DNA of 64,000 nt, taken from assembly GCF_020882245.1 (NCBI RefSeq), contig NC_083597.1, positions 81,384,152-81,448,151 of the forward strand, given 5' to 3'. Under the pieces are notes generated by a model. It was not told where the DNA came from. It was given only the letters and a program-made list of their open reading frames with translations, and did not search any database. The translations under genes and the position numbers were made by a program. Shown piece after piece: positions 14,796 to 29,354 of the stretch. The stretch is from Rhopalosiphum padi (lineage: Eukaryota; Arthropoda; Insecta; Hemiptera; Aphididae). Position 1 is the stretch's first letter. Every line of letters starts with the position of its first letter.

Positions 14796-17700
14796 CAATA
14801 TTATGATACGATGCGGCGGAAAGTTGTGTAGGAATCATATGGATATTTTCGTTAAGCGCCAATTTAAGCGTAAATTAAAAATCGGTACGTTAAACTAAAG
14901 GCGTAATCTATAAAGGATACACGTATAGGTATAATGTATAGAATATCATTTCGTGCTGAATTCTGTGCGGATTTGTTTGTTGACTTTACACCGTACTGCG
15001 ATACCATATCGCATATTAATAAATGTATGTATAATAAAATAAAAGTTATCTGGAAAACTTCCGGTCTTGAGTTAGTCTCATGCCCTATAATGGTATTGAA
15101 AGGCATATGAAATATATATTTTTTTATAGAATACCATTTTTATTAAAATATTTAAAAAAAAACCTATCAAAAATTTTAAATAAATTGTTTCAAAAGCGTT
15201 TATAACAAATGTGTCTACGACACGATATATGTATATACTAAGTGAAATGAGGTTCGGTTTTTGTGTTGTTTTTTTTTTAATTCAATTATAATTAGTAAAT
15301 TTACATATTAAATGTATAAGAATAACCCAGCCTTAAAGCGTCTTTTGATCATTTAACCACATGCGAGTAAAAAGTCATCTGTTAAAATAAAATATGTTAA
15401 AATTTAAAGCGGTATTATTAAATTGAGTCCCATGAATATATTTATGTTGTCGGAATTGAGTCTAACAAATTTGGTTGTTCGGTTTGAAAATTTGGTCTTC
15501 TCAGTAAATTGACGTTGTTCAGAAGATATCACATGGAGATTGGCTGAGTTATAATACAAAAAATGTTTATGCTATAATATTTAAAAATGTTCAAAAATAC
15601 TTACTATCTTTTTATTTTTAATGATTTTTAGAACTAACTATGAATGTAAAAATGTCAATAGTTGTTGGTAAAAATTTAAATGGTATAGATTTTATTTAGA
15701 CAAATCTGAAAATGTATTAATTTTATACAATGTTTAATCTGCATCCATGTTGTTATTTTTCAATAAAAATCCACATGGCTTTTACTTTTTTAGATTCTGA
15801 TCGGAGCGATTGATTTTACAATGATGTTTGGTTTTTTAACAGCTTTTGAAATTATAAAAATGCTTCAATTTCTAATTTTTGGAATGGTTTTTGGTAAATT
15901 GGATTTAGTAAGTACTTTAGGCGATCAAAAATTAAAATTCTCAGTTTCTCTCAGATTCTTGAGACATCTTTTTTTATTAACAGAATTTATTAGACTAAGC
16001 ATTTCTCAAACAAACCTATAACTTCTTATTTTAATAAAATTACAACTTTCACTAATTAATTATAAAAATTGTTTTTTGTTTTTCATTCGACAAATACTCC
16101 ATGATTACGCACATGCAATATTATATTGTATGTTTACGACGTATTTGTGAATACAACCGTGGACTGTAGTAGTACGAACGAATACTATTAGTACTTACTG
16201 TGAACATCACTGAACCGTTGACGAATATATCTAAACGTTGCGTACCTATTGGACGTTGTGTGAAGTTCAACAAACTTAAATCAAATACATTAAGATAATT
16301 AATTGGACTCAATCAAACACACCTAAAAGTAGCCCGGACTTAATTCAGAATTATCTGTTTAAAGTGGTAACATTTTTAATTAGACTGGAACTAATAAAAT
16401 TGAAGATATCGCTTTTACATGTTCCATCATGTCCAGAATAAACGCGAATTTTATACATATTTATTACACAAATACAACCAGCTGCAATTTTGGGTTATGA
16501 TATCATTGTTTGACATTTATTTTAGGATACAGTTAAATATTTAAGCTGAACGTCTTGACAATTCAGCTTTTATACTTCAATTTATTGAAACGCAGCGACT
16601 TCAGTTTATTATGTTTAAATAGGTACCAATGTATAAATGGTACAAATAATGTGTAATAATATAACGTGTGTTGTGTCGTATTGTTCGCTACGTAATACGT
16701 GGGCGTTGCATTTACGTCACCAGAAAGCCGTATAATGACGACAACTATATGGTGACGATTGTTAATTATATATGTATACATAATATATTATGCATACAAA
16801 AAAAATCGCTTTTCGAGGTCCCTTTGTAGCCAATTAACTAGAGTACAGTTCACCGGGCAGTATTACATTATTACATTAGGAGGATGACAATGATCTATAA
16901 TTCATAAGAATATTTTGTACTACTTAAGGAGTATTCTGTGACGGTAGTGCAGTACAAACTTCATTTTTTAAATTAAAATATTCCTTTATTACTGTAAAAT
17001 GTAAATTATTTAGTAAATAATTCAGATAATTGTTTTAAATATTTTAATGTATTTAATTCAAAATTCGAATAAACAGTTTCTCAATAATTATTAAAATGTT
17101 TATCCCAAGGAATAGTGAGAATAATAATACTAAAAAATAGTTTTACAAAAATATAAAATATACGTCTTATTGGATTTAGTATTTATAATACTTTTCAGAT
17201 TATTTTTAAAATTAAAAATGTTGATAGATTAATATTAATTCCTAAAATGTTCAATAATTTGCATTTTTTTCGACAATAGGTACTATAATATATTATTATC
17301 CACTATTGGCGAAATAATACACGTGTCTGAATTAACATTAATTAATTTATAGACATTTTTCAAAAACTTTTGATTATTATTTTGTAAGTTTGTGATTAAC
17401 GTACCTAACTATGATATAATATTATGGGCTCATATATTATGATCCATCATATTGATTTTATTTAACATAGTTGGATCACCTACGCTAAGAAAAACTATAT
17501 TACGGGAGTAGTGTACAATAATATATATTTAACTAAATTTTGTGCAAAAATTGTTGAATATATTCCTTAAATACTTCACATTGTCGGACATAGTATACCT
17601 ACACGAAAAGTATATAATATATACTTTATATATTCTTATAGTATGTATAATATGAATGATGTATGTAATACGTATATTATGTAAATAGGTATATCAGTTG

Positions 17701-20700
17701 TTATTATTATTCGCCTTGCATTTAGTCGTATTACCTAAATGTTTAGTGTTTATTAATATTTTCATCCATACTTTATAATTATTCTCCGGCCGTAATATGG
17801 CAACAGCTGAGGGTGACATACTAAAACTCATTTATCAATGTTTAATTTAATTTATTCGAACTATTTGAAGGTTTAAAATTATTATTATTTACTGTTATAA
17901 TGTATCATGTAATACGGTAGTGATCAGTTTAGTCAACGTATAATACAATATGACTAAAAATACATATGCACACATTACCCAAATATATGTGATTATTATC
18001 CTTTTCATGTGTTAATTTGTTAATTTGTTATTAGCGCTCCATAACTTATAAGTACAGCGTAGTTTTAATTTAAAAATGATATAAATACTTTAATTTAATA
18101 TACTTCATTACTATATTAATATATTACAATATTGTCTACATGATCATAGATTCTGAGTTGTTTAAAAGTTTTAAAAATATATAAGAATTTTTTTTAAGCA
18201 TTCAAAGTTCAATTTTTAACAAAATCCTAAAAATTTACAAATAATTTTATAGTTAAAATATTGTAAGATATTTAAATGTTATAGCATAAGGTTGAAGTCT
18301 CAATATAAAGTTTTTTATAGATATTTTGTACAAACAATTAAGAAAAAATATTTATACATCATTTTTTTATATTTAAAGTTTAAATTTCAACAAAATTAGA
18401 TATTTAAACAAAGCGATTTATATCATTTGTGTACCGGATTTAAATTTATATTATACTAATTGGATCCTATGTTAAAAATTATATTGTATTAATTAAGTGT
18501 TATTATCAAGTTATGATAATAGAATGCATTGTACTTTACATTTTAACAGACTTAAAATTATCTGTATAATTTATTTTCTAGTTATACACTATACAGATAT
18601 GGTTAAAATGCTTTTTTCTCTTTTGTGTGTTTTTTCATAAATCTAATTAGGTATTTAATATTTCGTTTACTTTTTGATAATTAGGTTAATATTTATAAGA
18701 TATAGTTTTAACAAATTAGTAGCAATAAAAAAATCTTCCTTAGATATTTTACTGTTTCTTACATATGATATAATTTTGTCATATTTGTAAACGTGATAGT
18801 ATTTCATGTAAATAAGGTAATCATGAAATTATTTAGTATATTTTTACTTTATATTACTAAACAATAAAATGAATAAATGTAAATGGACCCAATTTAGTAA
18901 AGTTATTTTATTCACTCAGACCGAATTTTTACAAAATTTAGAACTGTAATTATTTACTGAAAAAAATCAGTTACAGTAAAACAAACAATAATGATTTTAG
19001 TTATTTCGTTTTACTTAAAAAAAATATTATTTGTGGATATTGATACTTTTAAACGTACGTGTATATATGTATATAATATTATATGCATAATAACAATTTC
19101 AAATTAATTTATTTTGGCAAAAAATAATTACCTACCGCGTATTACTATATAATAGTAAAATAAATTACTTTAGTAGCAATATAAATATAATATGTTAAAT
19201 CATATTACATAATATAGGCTGTCATCGTATTTGATCAAAATCATTTTTTGTATGCAATTATTTGGCTGCATACTAGTCATGGTCATGTTTGATTTTTGAG
19301 ATATCCATATACAACAGTTACGATCACTGCAATTGTAGGTAATATCCTAGTTGCGGTCACATCAAAAACTGAGCTTTTACAGTGATAATAAAATGAGTTA
19401 AAAAATTAAGAACTGTAATTTAAAGCCGGCGGTTTTTAAGTAGCCCAATCAGGAAATTGTTTTGGTATGTACAAGTTCAATGCTTTTATATTGGAGTTGA
19501 CTTCAGAGCTATTAAATACCATTTGATGTAAGTTTATGCTATATAATATACTGTATAGTAATCTTAAATGATTATAAACCGTCACCATAGTTTTTTACGA
19601 TAAAAAACAATATGATAATTATAATACATAATATATTTTGAATTATTATGATTAATAATACATAAATATAAATATAAGAAATTTGTATCAATATATTAAT
19701 ATTTATTATACTTTTGATCAACAATGAATATGCTATTCATTAATGTTACATTTATGAAAAAAAAAATCATGGTTACTATTAGTTATGGGACCTATAATCA
19801 TTGATTAAATATACCTACTATAGTCTATATTATACTCAATAATATAGGGCCGTCGTGTATGTCATGTAAATATACACAGAACAACATCTGTACTTTCATC
19901 TGATACACAATATAATATAATGTATCAATTAATTATAAATTGTAGTAATAATATATTTTCTTTAAGTAAGTATTTTCTCTAGTAATCGATGGAAATATTT
20001 CTTAAGGTAATAGGGTATAGGTATAATAGATACGAGAATAAAATATTTCGTAGGGCGTAATAAATGCTATCTATATAGTAAATAAAATAGATTATTTAAC
20101 ATAGTTTATTAGGATTGAGGTGATATATGTTTACTTAATATATATCATACAGTGAATACGTATATCATCACGCGTTAGACATTTAATTGCCAAATCTAAA
20201 TTGTATGTCATATAAAACCGTTATATGGCACACATCTGTAGTGTTTAAATTATATTAAATATTTTATCAACACGTTATGTACCAGAGTGTTTAAATATTA
20301 TGTAATGATAAATGATAATATAATAGTATAATAAGTGCATATTAAAAGTTTATTTATTTGAAAAATTCTTATTAACTGAATTATAAACACATGGTGTATA
20401 ATACCTATATACGTATATTATGACGTCCTAAATTATAGAAATAATTAGTAATCATAGTAGGTACCTATCGTATTGCTGTTTCATTACCTATAGGTACCTA
20501 TGATAACATGAATATAACAATTTAGGTATAATATAAAATTATATAAAAACATAGGCCCCTTTTGCACGCTAAAACATTTTCGGAAGCTCCCTTTACGATC
20601 TACACATTTAAAAATACGTAAAACTATTTTTTTTATAAAAACATAGGCCAAGTTTTATGTAATATTAGGTGTATTATTTTAGATAAATTTACAAACAACG

Positions 20701-20740
20701 AGACATCGCTAATTATTCATACATTGTTTAGATGACATAG
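14796..20740. other. Gene-poor AT-rich region
   Basis: No supported gene. Short open frames here (for example 15821-16021) have AT-driven composition. A segment at 12.4-13.1 kb (inside INPP1) and one at about 18.2-19.2 kb look like copies of one interspersed repeat, sharing a degenerate block of the form 'ctaccg-tatta-taatagtaaaataaat-acttta'. The minus-strand frame at 16121-16312 ends near a GTAAGT donor-like site but could not be joined to other exons. Confidence 0.4.
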
Positions 20741-21468
20741 GTGTATATATGTTACTGCGAATGTCCGCAATTGGTGAGTACTGACAGTCACCGATTAATG
20801 TCGTCATACACCAAAGTCATTGGTGAATGTTGGAATATTGATTATATTTGTACTGTTTATAAACATTTATTAGCAAATGTCGACATTAATATAACGATAT
20901 TGATGAATGTTGGTAATGCCGATATTATTTAATCTGATCTTATCTAAAATTCTAGTACCTACCTATAAAAAGTGCAAGTGTGGTTGTAGAAATGTTGGCA
21001 TTTTATGCAGTTCAAAATGTCATGACAGTTTGTCGTGTTGCAATAATTAGAACAATTTTCGCCGTTGTTTTAAAATAATAATTTTTGTATGGCAAAATAA
21101 TCATAATTTAAATTAATAATACAGGTATAATATTGTTCAATAATAACAATCATAATTAATAAAAGTAATTGTTAATATTTATAACTAAACATTTCATTTC
21201 TATTTTATATTATTGTCTATACTCTATACTCTATAGTACTATACTATAATATTATGTGCGAATACATAATCTATGTCAACATTAACCAAAACCGTGTTGT
21301 GCATGTCAACATTGACCAAAATCCTAATGTAAATGTCAATATCCACTAGTACATGTTTATATTATTTTAATTTTTCAACATTCATCAATTTAGTAGATGT
21401 ATATCGACATTCACTAGGTGATTGTCAGCACTCACCAATTGCGGACATTCATAGTAACATATACACAT
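20741..21468. mobile_element. Inverted-repeat (foldback/MITE-type) element with reiterated motifs
   Basis: The two ends are inverted copies. The left end from 20741 and the reverse complement of 21400-21468 share a long block containing GAATGTCCGCAATTGGTGAG and then CTGACA-TCACC. Inward, both arms hold loosely repeated units such as TGTCAACATTGACCA and TTGGTGAATGTTGG. Length is about 730 bases. No transposase frame is present; the short frames on both strands are just translations of the arms. The exact outer border and target-site duplication were not resolved. Confidence 0.7.
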
Positions 21469-23526
21469 ATAAGAAAATACAATCATCAGAATGATGCGGT
21501 TCTGTAGATTCGAGTTCGATGATACACTTTTTTCTTTTTCATCTCCTAGCATGATTGGCCTTTGACATATTGCTAAATACAAAATATCTAATTATCTGTC
21601 ACTCTTCTCCGAATTATTTCTGGACCAAGTGTATATCCCTCTTTCATAAGTCTTCCAGTCTTAAATTTAGTCACCTTATATAGTCTCTTCCGATAGGTTA
21701 TTCTTCAATGATCGGTTTTAATAGAGATCTTTGTGACACGGGCTGGTACAAATATTATTTTGTGTTGAAACGGCCGTAGCAGTTCGGTCGCAGGTGAAGT
21801 TCCCTACAAACTAGAAATACTTTGAGTGTAGAGTGTTTTACACAGACATTTAAAAGAATAATAATTTTGATGAACTAGAAATTTACAACTGAAAGCCTTA
21901 AAAAAAAACATAAAAAAATTACAACTCATGCATTAACTTGGTAAAGGAATAAGTTTTCGACTTAATAACGTCTTATCCATGATTAGGTGTGTTGCTAAAA
22001 CAATATAAGCACATAAAACCGTTAAAAAAGTCAATTTAATTTTTTCATATGGGTCACGGCCATCTATGGCCTGTCTTTTCAAATAAAAAAACTTAGTATT
22101 TTTATGATGTAGAGTTTTGATTAGACTACTACAAGTATGCAAGTATGCTAAGTTGAAATGTATCGTCTATTCTATTGATTTATTATATTATTCTATGCAT
22201 CATCTAGAATCTAGGTTGGACCACCTAGATACTAGGCGATGGAGTCGGTTTTGAATATTGAAATTTTATTCGAAGGATAAAAGTCGACTTGACATAGTAA
22301 TAAAATCTATTTTAATAGTTATTATCGCAATAAAATACAAGTCAGCAAGTATGTCCATTTTTCCCTATAAAACGGTAATGTTGATTCCTCTTTTAAGGTT
22401 TTTGAAAGCGGTGATCTTCTAGTTTTGTCAAATATACGCTTAAAACAATATTATAGAGATGTTTTATTTGCAATTTATCAATTGATATTACTAATAAGCT
22501 CATTTTAAAAATATATTTAAATTATTTGCCGAGTCTACTTGAGATCGACTTTCTCTTATTTTTGATAACATCCACCAAAATATTAAAATCCTTATACTTA
22601 ATACTTAATAATTAGGGCTCGGATTTATATGCAAAAATTATTGTTAAATATATACATATTTATGCACTCAACAATTCAAAAATATGCAAACAAAAAACTT
22701 ATTGTGTGTTATTAAAACCAAACATATAAAAAAATATAGTATTGAGTGAAAAAAAAATACAATTTAAATATCAGTACTTAGAATATATATTCTATATAAT
22801 ATAGCATAAAAATGTGTATTAATTATTGAATAAGTATTTGCATGATGTAACAAAATGTGCTTTATTAATAATAAGTGTAACATTTATTATTTTTAAATTG
22901 AAATATTTAATTTTTCAGAAAAGGTTCAATCAAAAGTTCATGAATTATGGAAAGTTTTCACATGAGACAAAGATGATGAATATACGTGTCCTCTCTCTTA
23001 ATTAGAGTTTCTTATTAATTATTACCTTAAGTAACCGGCAAAAGTCTCGCCAATTTGAGATCTTATTCTAATAAATAATAATCAGTAATAATAAAACAAT
23101 AATAATAATAATAACAATAATAATAAATTAAACTAATTCAATGGATGAATATGGTATAGAATATTAGAATAAAAAGTACAATTTGCGCAATCAGCAGTTA
23201 ATGTACATGCGCTAAGATAGTTACTTAAATCAGTGATTTGTAAATGAGCGAGGATATAATATAAGGGTTAATTTGATACCACTATTTTTTTTCTGTTTCT
23301 TATTGATGTACCTACCATAAAATTAATAAACATACCAATGCATAAAAAAAGTTAAGATATAATGGTCGTATAATATATAATATAAAGTATATAACTAATT
23401 TTTTTTTTTACTTTTGTTTACTTATATATTATATCATTTATGGATGTAATAATATTATTTTTATATTATATGATGCTTATAATGAGTTAAAAATAATATT
23501 AGAATAGTATAAATTTTATATTAATG

Positions 23527-23564
<38 letters not shown>

Positions 23565-24006
23565 TAGTTTATTTTTTATTTTGCTTAAACCCCATCGCCA
23601 TATTAACTGGCTATAGTGAGTAAACCAACTAAAATTATGGTGTTATAATTTTAATTTTAGTCTTACATAATTTTGTTGTTGGTAAATAAAAATATATATA
23701 CATATTATTGACATGCATGACAAAAGTTTTTCCATGTTCCAGCTTCCCATATTTTTTAGTTCATTAAAGTATTAAATATATAACCCTTCAACAATCAATG
23801 CCATACATGTTATACGATATATAATATATATATGCGATACATACGTGTATTTGTAGTATGATGAAGAAAAATAGTTTTAGGATGAAAAATATCAGACTAC
23901 TTAAATTTTACACCACTAAATTAAAAAACTCAAATGATGTTGCTCGCTTAAATCAATATTCTTAACACTGATTTTAATATTATAACTGATTCATTATTTA
24001 CTACGT
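21469..24006. other. Intergenic region downstream of GMC gene A
   Basis: AT-rich with no supported gene. A somewhat GC-richer stretch at about 21600-21800 has, on the minus strand, GACTATATAAGG followed by a purine-rich segment. It could be a promoter or an LTR remnant, but no partner repeat was found. A TA microsatellite lies at about 23529-23557. Confidence 0.4.
23529..23557. repeat. (TA)n microsatellite
   Basis: About 28 bases of uninterrupted AT dinucleotides, about 450 bases 3' of the stop codon of GMC gene A. Confidence 0.9.
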
Positions 24007-27000
24007 CTATACACCCCAGTCCTCTTTAATCATATCGGACGCTTTTTCCGCGATCATAATCGTCGGCGCGTTCGTATGGGCCGCCGGTATTTCTGGTATA
24101 ATCGATGCGTCCACCACTCTCAGACCGCCGACGCCGTGCACGCGCAGTCTCGGGTCCACGACAGCCGTCGGATCCGAGGCCGGTCCCATCTTGCACGTGC
24201 CGGATAGGTGATAGATCGTGAACGATATCTGTCGAGCGGAACACTTCCAGTAGGCGTCCGTGTCGAACACGTGTTGTCGGCATCCGGGTAGCGGAGTGTC
24301 CAGGATCTTAGCGTTGAGTGACTTCATCGAGTCCGTGCGCAGCATTCGCTGGAACAGTCGGACTCCGGCTACTATAACGTCCAGATCAGTCTCGTCGGCG
24401 AAATAATTGGGGTCGATTAGCGGGTGGTGAAACGGATTGGCATCCCTCAGCCACACCCGACCGCGACTCTTGGGACGCATTACCATTGGGAACACTGTGA
24501 ATCCGTCCATACCTTCGGTTGGCCGGTATACAGCATCGTACAGATCATTCCTCATACCACACAGCTTAGGCATGAGTTCGTGGGACGAGTATAGTCCTGA
24601 CACCAGCAGCAGCTCGAGATTGGTACGACCATTTTCCGAAATCGGCCTATCCGCATCCACAAAGGCCAGAGCTTCGGGGCCACCCGGCACTGTATAAATG
24701 CCGTTGTTGTTCAGCAAAAAGTCGTTTAGAATATTTGGATCATCAAACACCTTATGCAGCCTTATTGATACGGTGTCGTTCACCGTCACTGCCAGACCTC
24801 CCAGTGACACGTGATCCATCAGGTTCTCACCAACGGCCAAGTCTTTCACCAACGGGATCCGAAGGTCCTCCAAGTGTTGCTTGGGCCCTATTCCGGACAA
24901 CATTAGCAGCTGCGGAGTGTTTATGGCTCCACCTGAAACGATCACTTCCTTTCGAGCGTAAACTCTGGTTTTTTTCCCACCCCTGACAAACTCCACGCCG
25001 ATTGCTTTCTTCGTCGATCCGTCGATCAGTATGCGCGTTACCATACTGAGCTTTTTTACGTGCAGATTTGATCTCCTTTTCGCTGGGAATAGAAACGCTG
25101 TGTTCGTACTATAACGGAGACCATTTTTCATGGTCGTCTAAAATAATTTTTAATAATTTTAAAATTAAAATATGTACGATTTCATAATGTTTGATTGAAT
25201 TGTAATAATTATAGTACTGTTATTTACTTGTATCTTTATGTTTTTACAATTGTGTTATATATATATATATATATTATTGAATTCCACTCACTAATATAAG
25301 CTTAGGTAATTGCAGATAACCAGTCGTATACATATTTTTATTGAAAAAAATTTGCAGCTTTATTGTAACTTTATTATTCCTAAATAGTTTATTAGTGTTA
25401 TTATTTTAACATTTTTAATGAGGGGGTCAATTTTGTGTTATTAAACAACTAATGAAACTATTATATAATATTAGAATAGCTTTATTTTAATATTCGTTTT
25501 ATAATATTATGATAATATGATATATTTACGATATTTTTAATGTTTTTAGTATGTTACAAATTATTTGTATGTTCGTAAAACTGTGATGTTAAAACTATAC
25601 ACGTATGACGTATACCACGTTGATTTCAAATTACCTGTAAATAATTTATCCCGATTTGTTTTTCCCCGTTGACATCTATAACTGGAAGTCCGATTTGCGA
25701 GCCAGCTTCCACAAATGCCTTTGCTATTTGAGTTTTGTAAGGAACATTTGTCACCGATAACAATCCGTTTCTTCCGTGATAACTCGGATCGGCATCTGAC
25801 AAGTTAGCACTTTCTGATTTAATGAAGTACTTGAAAACACTGTCATAGTCCCAACCTTAAAATACGTATTAAAATTTAAAATTTAAAAGTTTTATTTTTT
25901 GAATTTTATAGTCTGAGAAAAGTCATGAATGTATTGATTCTACGATGTGTGTGTTTTTTTTTATCTGTTAACACGATAGATAACCAAATTTTTAACTCTA
26001 AAGGTAGTTTTGGAAAAAAAATAGATCCAGTTTGTACTTTATAAAAGTCAAAATTTAAAAGTTACATTTTTTTAAAAAAATAATCATTATAAAATATAAA
26101 AAAATTAAGGAATAACGGGAATTTCTACGCAAATCCAATTTTTAATAAAAGTTTTTTTGGTGTAAATCAATAACAAATAATTGTAGATACTTGAAATTTT
26201 CACCAAATATTTTTATGATTATTTTCTATTCATAATATAATTTTCATTTTTATTTTAAGTTATTAATGTAGATTTGGAATTTTCAAATTTGTTATTCATA
26301 AATGTGTATAAAAAATTATTTGCTGATTAGTTTAGGTTACTATACTTAAAAATTTAATACAAGGTTTCTCATGCGTTGTTCATTTACCATTCAAAAAATA
26401 TCGAAAATGTATAACCTCAGTATATTTTCATAGACGTTTAAATTTAAAATTTTAATAAAATTAGTGAAATCTATAAGTTAAATTTTATTTTATTAGGTAC
26501 TACATAAAAATATAGTGGAATTTTAAATTAATTTTTTATGAGCGTTTAAAATATTTCTAACATTTCATATCACTAGTAATATACCTAACTATTTATTCTC
26601 GAAAGATTTTAATATTTTGCTGTAAATAAAAAACAAATAATCCTAGATAATTGAAATTTTCACTTATTGTTTAAATGATAATTTACCATACATTATAGAC
26701 TTTTAAAAATATTTATACTAATTTTGAGTTATTTATAGATATTTTGATATATGAAATTATTTGTGGGATAAAAATACTTGAACATTTTATACAAGTTTTC
26801 CTTACAGATACAGTACAAATTTTGATAAAATTCATCAAAATCATGAAAACTTGAAATTAATTGCAGTTGAAAATGTATAAAACGTGAAATTTTTAAAGAA
26901 CAATTTTGAAAACCTTATATTATAAAATCACACTTAATATTAAGTTCCCTATAAGTAGTTATAATTATTACTCGAACTTAAAAATTTTCTGCAAATTTTA

Positions 27001-28680
27001 TATTATTGAAATAAAATTTGCACAATTACCTGTGTTACCCATATCTGCCCAATCGTCATAATCCTTTCTGTTACCACGTGTATATATCATGTAATTTAGT
27101 ACACTGCTGCCACCCATGACTTTGCCCCTAGGAAATTTACACCGTCTACCCTCGAAACCTATAAATCACAAAAGTCAAACGTTTATTGCGAATATACAGA
27201 CAATTGACTCTATTAATTGAGTACAAAAGATTATTTGATTATATAATAGTACCTAAGCACGAATTGTTCATCGGTACTGTCCTGTATTTCCAATTGATCG
27301 AAGAATATTGTAAAAACGGAGCAGCCAATGGCACATCCATGATATGTGTGGCATGTTGTCCAGCTTCAATTAACAGTACCTGCCATTTTTTGACCTGCCC
27401 ATCGAATATAAAACCGTATTATTCGTTATGAAAAATTGCAATATAAAACTATAGGTAAACTATATATCTGTTTAGGGTTTTCCCGGTCCAAATTATATTT
27501 ATTTTAAACATTATAATATAAATTATAAATATTTAAGTTTTTAACGAAGGTACCTACTTTTATGCCATCGTGATCCTATTAAATTTATTTGATTTTCAAA
27601 AATAGATAACTGTTTAAATATTATTAATTTATTGGTTATTACTTTTATTACTTTATTAGTTATAACTTAAATATTATATAATTAACTAACTTTTTAACAA
27701 ATATTTTGTTGATTCTACGATTGTAGAAATGTATTCAATTTGTATTCAAAACCTTGGAGGAAGAGGTTATGAATAGCCAAAGTATCTGTGTAATATTATT
27801 AATATTATTATTATTTTTTCTATTTTGAAATTGTAACAATGTTTTAAACGAATAATTATTAAAGTAATAAATTATCTACTATTTATGAACTATTATTTTA
27901 TTTTATTGTTATACATTATGAAATTACATAATTTATTAAAATAAAATGTATTTTCAGAAAAGAAAATTCTAAATTTATATATTTTTTTAACAAAACCATA
28001 CATTTTTATTTACAAATATTATATATTATATTATACATTTATTACTTTAATAATAAATATATAATGTATCATATGGTGCTTAGAACAAAAAAATACGTAT
28101 AAATAAATATATAATACATATAAAACATTCAAATGATATTCAGTGCTTTTCAAACTTTTTTTGTCATGGGGCCCCCCTTTAATTTAATGTGAAACTTTCA
28201 AGGCTCCCTTAATCAAAATCATTAATTATTTTATGAACTACAGGATTAGGTTTGATATTTATTATATATTTCACTGTCCACTAGTCATATAGCCGCGGTC
28301 CCCCAGTTTAAAAAATCTGATATAAACTATCAATATGCTACTATAACTTGGATATTTTTAAAATAAATTAAAATCTTTGAAAACTACTTAACGAATATTT
28401 TAAGTATACTCACTTCGGACAGTCTGCTCGCCACTACTGATCCGGCACTTCCGGCACCGACAATGACAAAATCGTATTCTGGAAGCACGTTTTTCTGATC
28501 AATGGTTTCATTTGATTCCCATTCTAGAGTTTCTCCCAAATACTTTAGTGCCGATTCGAATAGCGGCGGATAGTATGACGGCGACGGTAAACTTCGAACG
28601 ATGACCACAAACGAGCATTGTAACATTAATAACAAAACCATGATTGTCTGTGTCTGAAACTGTAATGAAGCGAAAACCAT
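24007..28680 (-). CDS. GMC oxidoreductase A (glucose dehydrogenase [FAD, quinone]-like), complete
   Basis: An FAD-dependent alcohol/sugar oxidoreductase of the glucose-methanol-choline family, probably secreted. Five exons fit in phase: 28680-28414, 27394-27253, 27158-27030, 25855-25635 and 25137-24007; 629 residues, normal for insect members. The N-terminus has a hydrophobic core (IMVLLLMLQCSFVVIV, about residues 13-28), so a signal peptide is likely. Seen motifs: the FAD dinucleotide-binding GAGSAG at 75-80 with following VVASRLSE; GMC signature 1, RGKVMGGSSVLNY, from about 147; GMC signature 2, SGGAINTPQLLMLSG, from about 321; and the C-terminal YHLSGTCKMGP (H563) and AHTNAPTIM (H607), which carry the family's catalytic His positions. 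It is the most diverged of three tandem genes with identical exon phases. Exon 5 is GC-rich, the others AT-rich. The natural substrate cannot be read from sequence. Confidence 0.93.
28141..28319. mobile_element. Small hAT-like non-autonomous element in GMC-A intron 1
   Basis: The left end, CAGTGCTTTTCAAACTTTTT followed by a GGGGCCCCCC block, and the right end, GGTCCCCCAGTTTAAAAAATCTG, form imperfect inverted repeats of the CAGTG...TTT.AAACT style common in hAT MITEs. Length is about 180 bases. No clear 8-bp target duplication was found, so the borders are approximate. Confidence 0.5.
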
Positions 28681-28871
28681 AATAATATATATTCGCGAAT
28701 AGATGATTTAAATACGATGAACGTTATATTTTAACCACGAGTTCACGGCAAATGTAAATTAAATCAACAAAATTCACAGCAGCTGTACGCGACGATCCTT
28801 ATATGTTATTATTTAAAATTTTAGTCGTTTAACTGTATGATCAGGTGGTCGCATTGTACGTCCTCCCAGGA

Positions 28872-28880
28872 TATATAAAA
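28872..28880 (+). promoter_or_regulatory. TATA box of the divergent candidate gene
   Basis: TATATAAAA in the 244 bases between the GMC-A start codon (minus strand) and a plus-strand ATG at 28924. A start site 30 bases on would fall near the TCACTCATTAG segment at about 28904, leaving a leader of about 20 bases. Confidence 0.4.
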
Positions 28881-28923
28881 CCGATATTAACTTATACTAA
28901 CCTCACTCATTAGTTCATTACCA

Positions 28924-29005
28924 ATGGCATGGACCTCGAAGGTCATTCTGCGCATAACTCGTTTCTTGTTTTTTTTCGCTCTCTTGATATTCGCAGCATT
29001 TAAAT
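28924..29005 (+). CDS. Candidate first exon encoding a signal peptide
   Basis: ATG at 28924 opens 27 codons plus one base: a short N-terminus with Lys and Arg residues (MAWTSKVILRITR), then a hydrophobic run (FLFFFALLIFAAF), then a GTAAGA donor at 29006. This is the shape of a secretory signal-peptide exon, and it is preceded by a TATA box. No similarity was recognised. A possible second exon in matching phase is 29314-29354: it has a pyrimidine tract and AG before it, 41 bases open in the right frame, and GTAGGT after it. Later exons were not found, so the gene is unproven. It lies head to head with GMC gene A. A second ATG four bases on in another frame gives only a short frame. Confidence 0.35.
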
Positions 29006-29354
29006 GTAAGATAAGATGTATTCTACAATCATTAATTTTACACTATTCATTTTCCGTTTAGTTATTTTCTCAAAAGTCGTAAGAATTTGTGTATATATTT
29101 GTAAAGGATTTAATATTTGAAACGAATATATTATTGTATGAGTATTAAAGACTATTACATTTTGATTGCTTGATATATATTTTCCATGTGCGGCGTGCGC
29201 CAACATTTTCATTATTTACGAGCACTAACGGTTTATCAAATTATTCAAATTACAAGTATATGATCAAAATGGTTGTCATTTAACAAATCGATATGAAGAT
29301 ATTTTTTTTTAAGTGACGAGCGAAAGGGCAATTATAGTTAATCTACTATTACAA

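Noticed and set aside
15821..16021. 66-codon plus-strand frame, hydrophobic
   Set aside because: Composition is explained by poly-T-rich DNA, no splice partners or promoter were found, and the region looks like dispersed repeat.
16121..16312. Minus-strand frame ending near a GTAAGT donor-like site
   Set aside because: A donor-like site is present, but no acceptor with matching exon and no recognisable domain were found, so it is not annotated as an exon.
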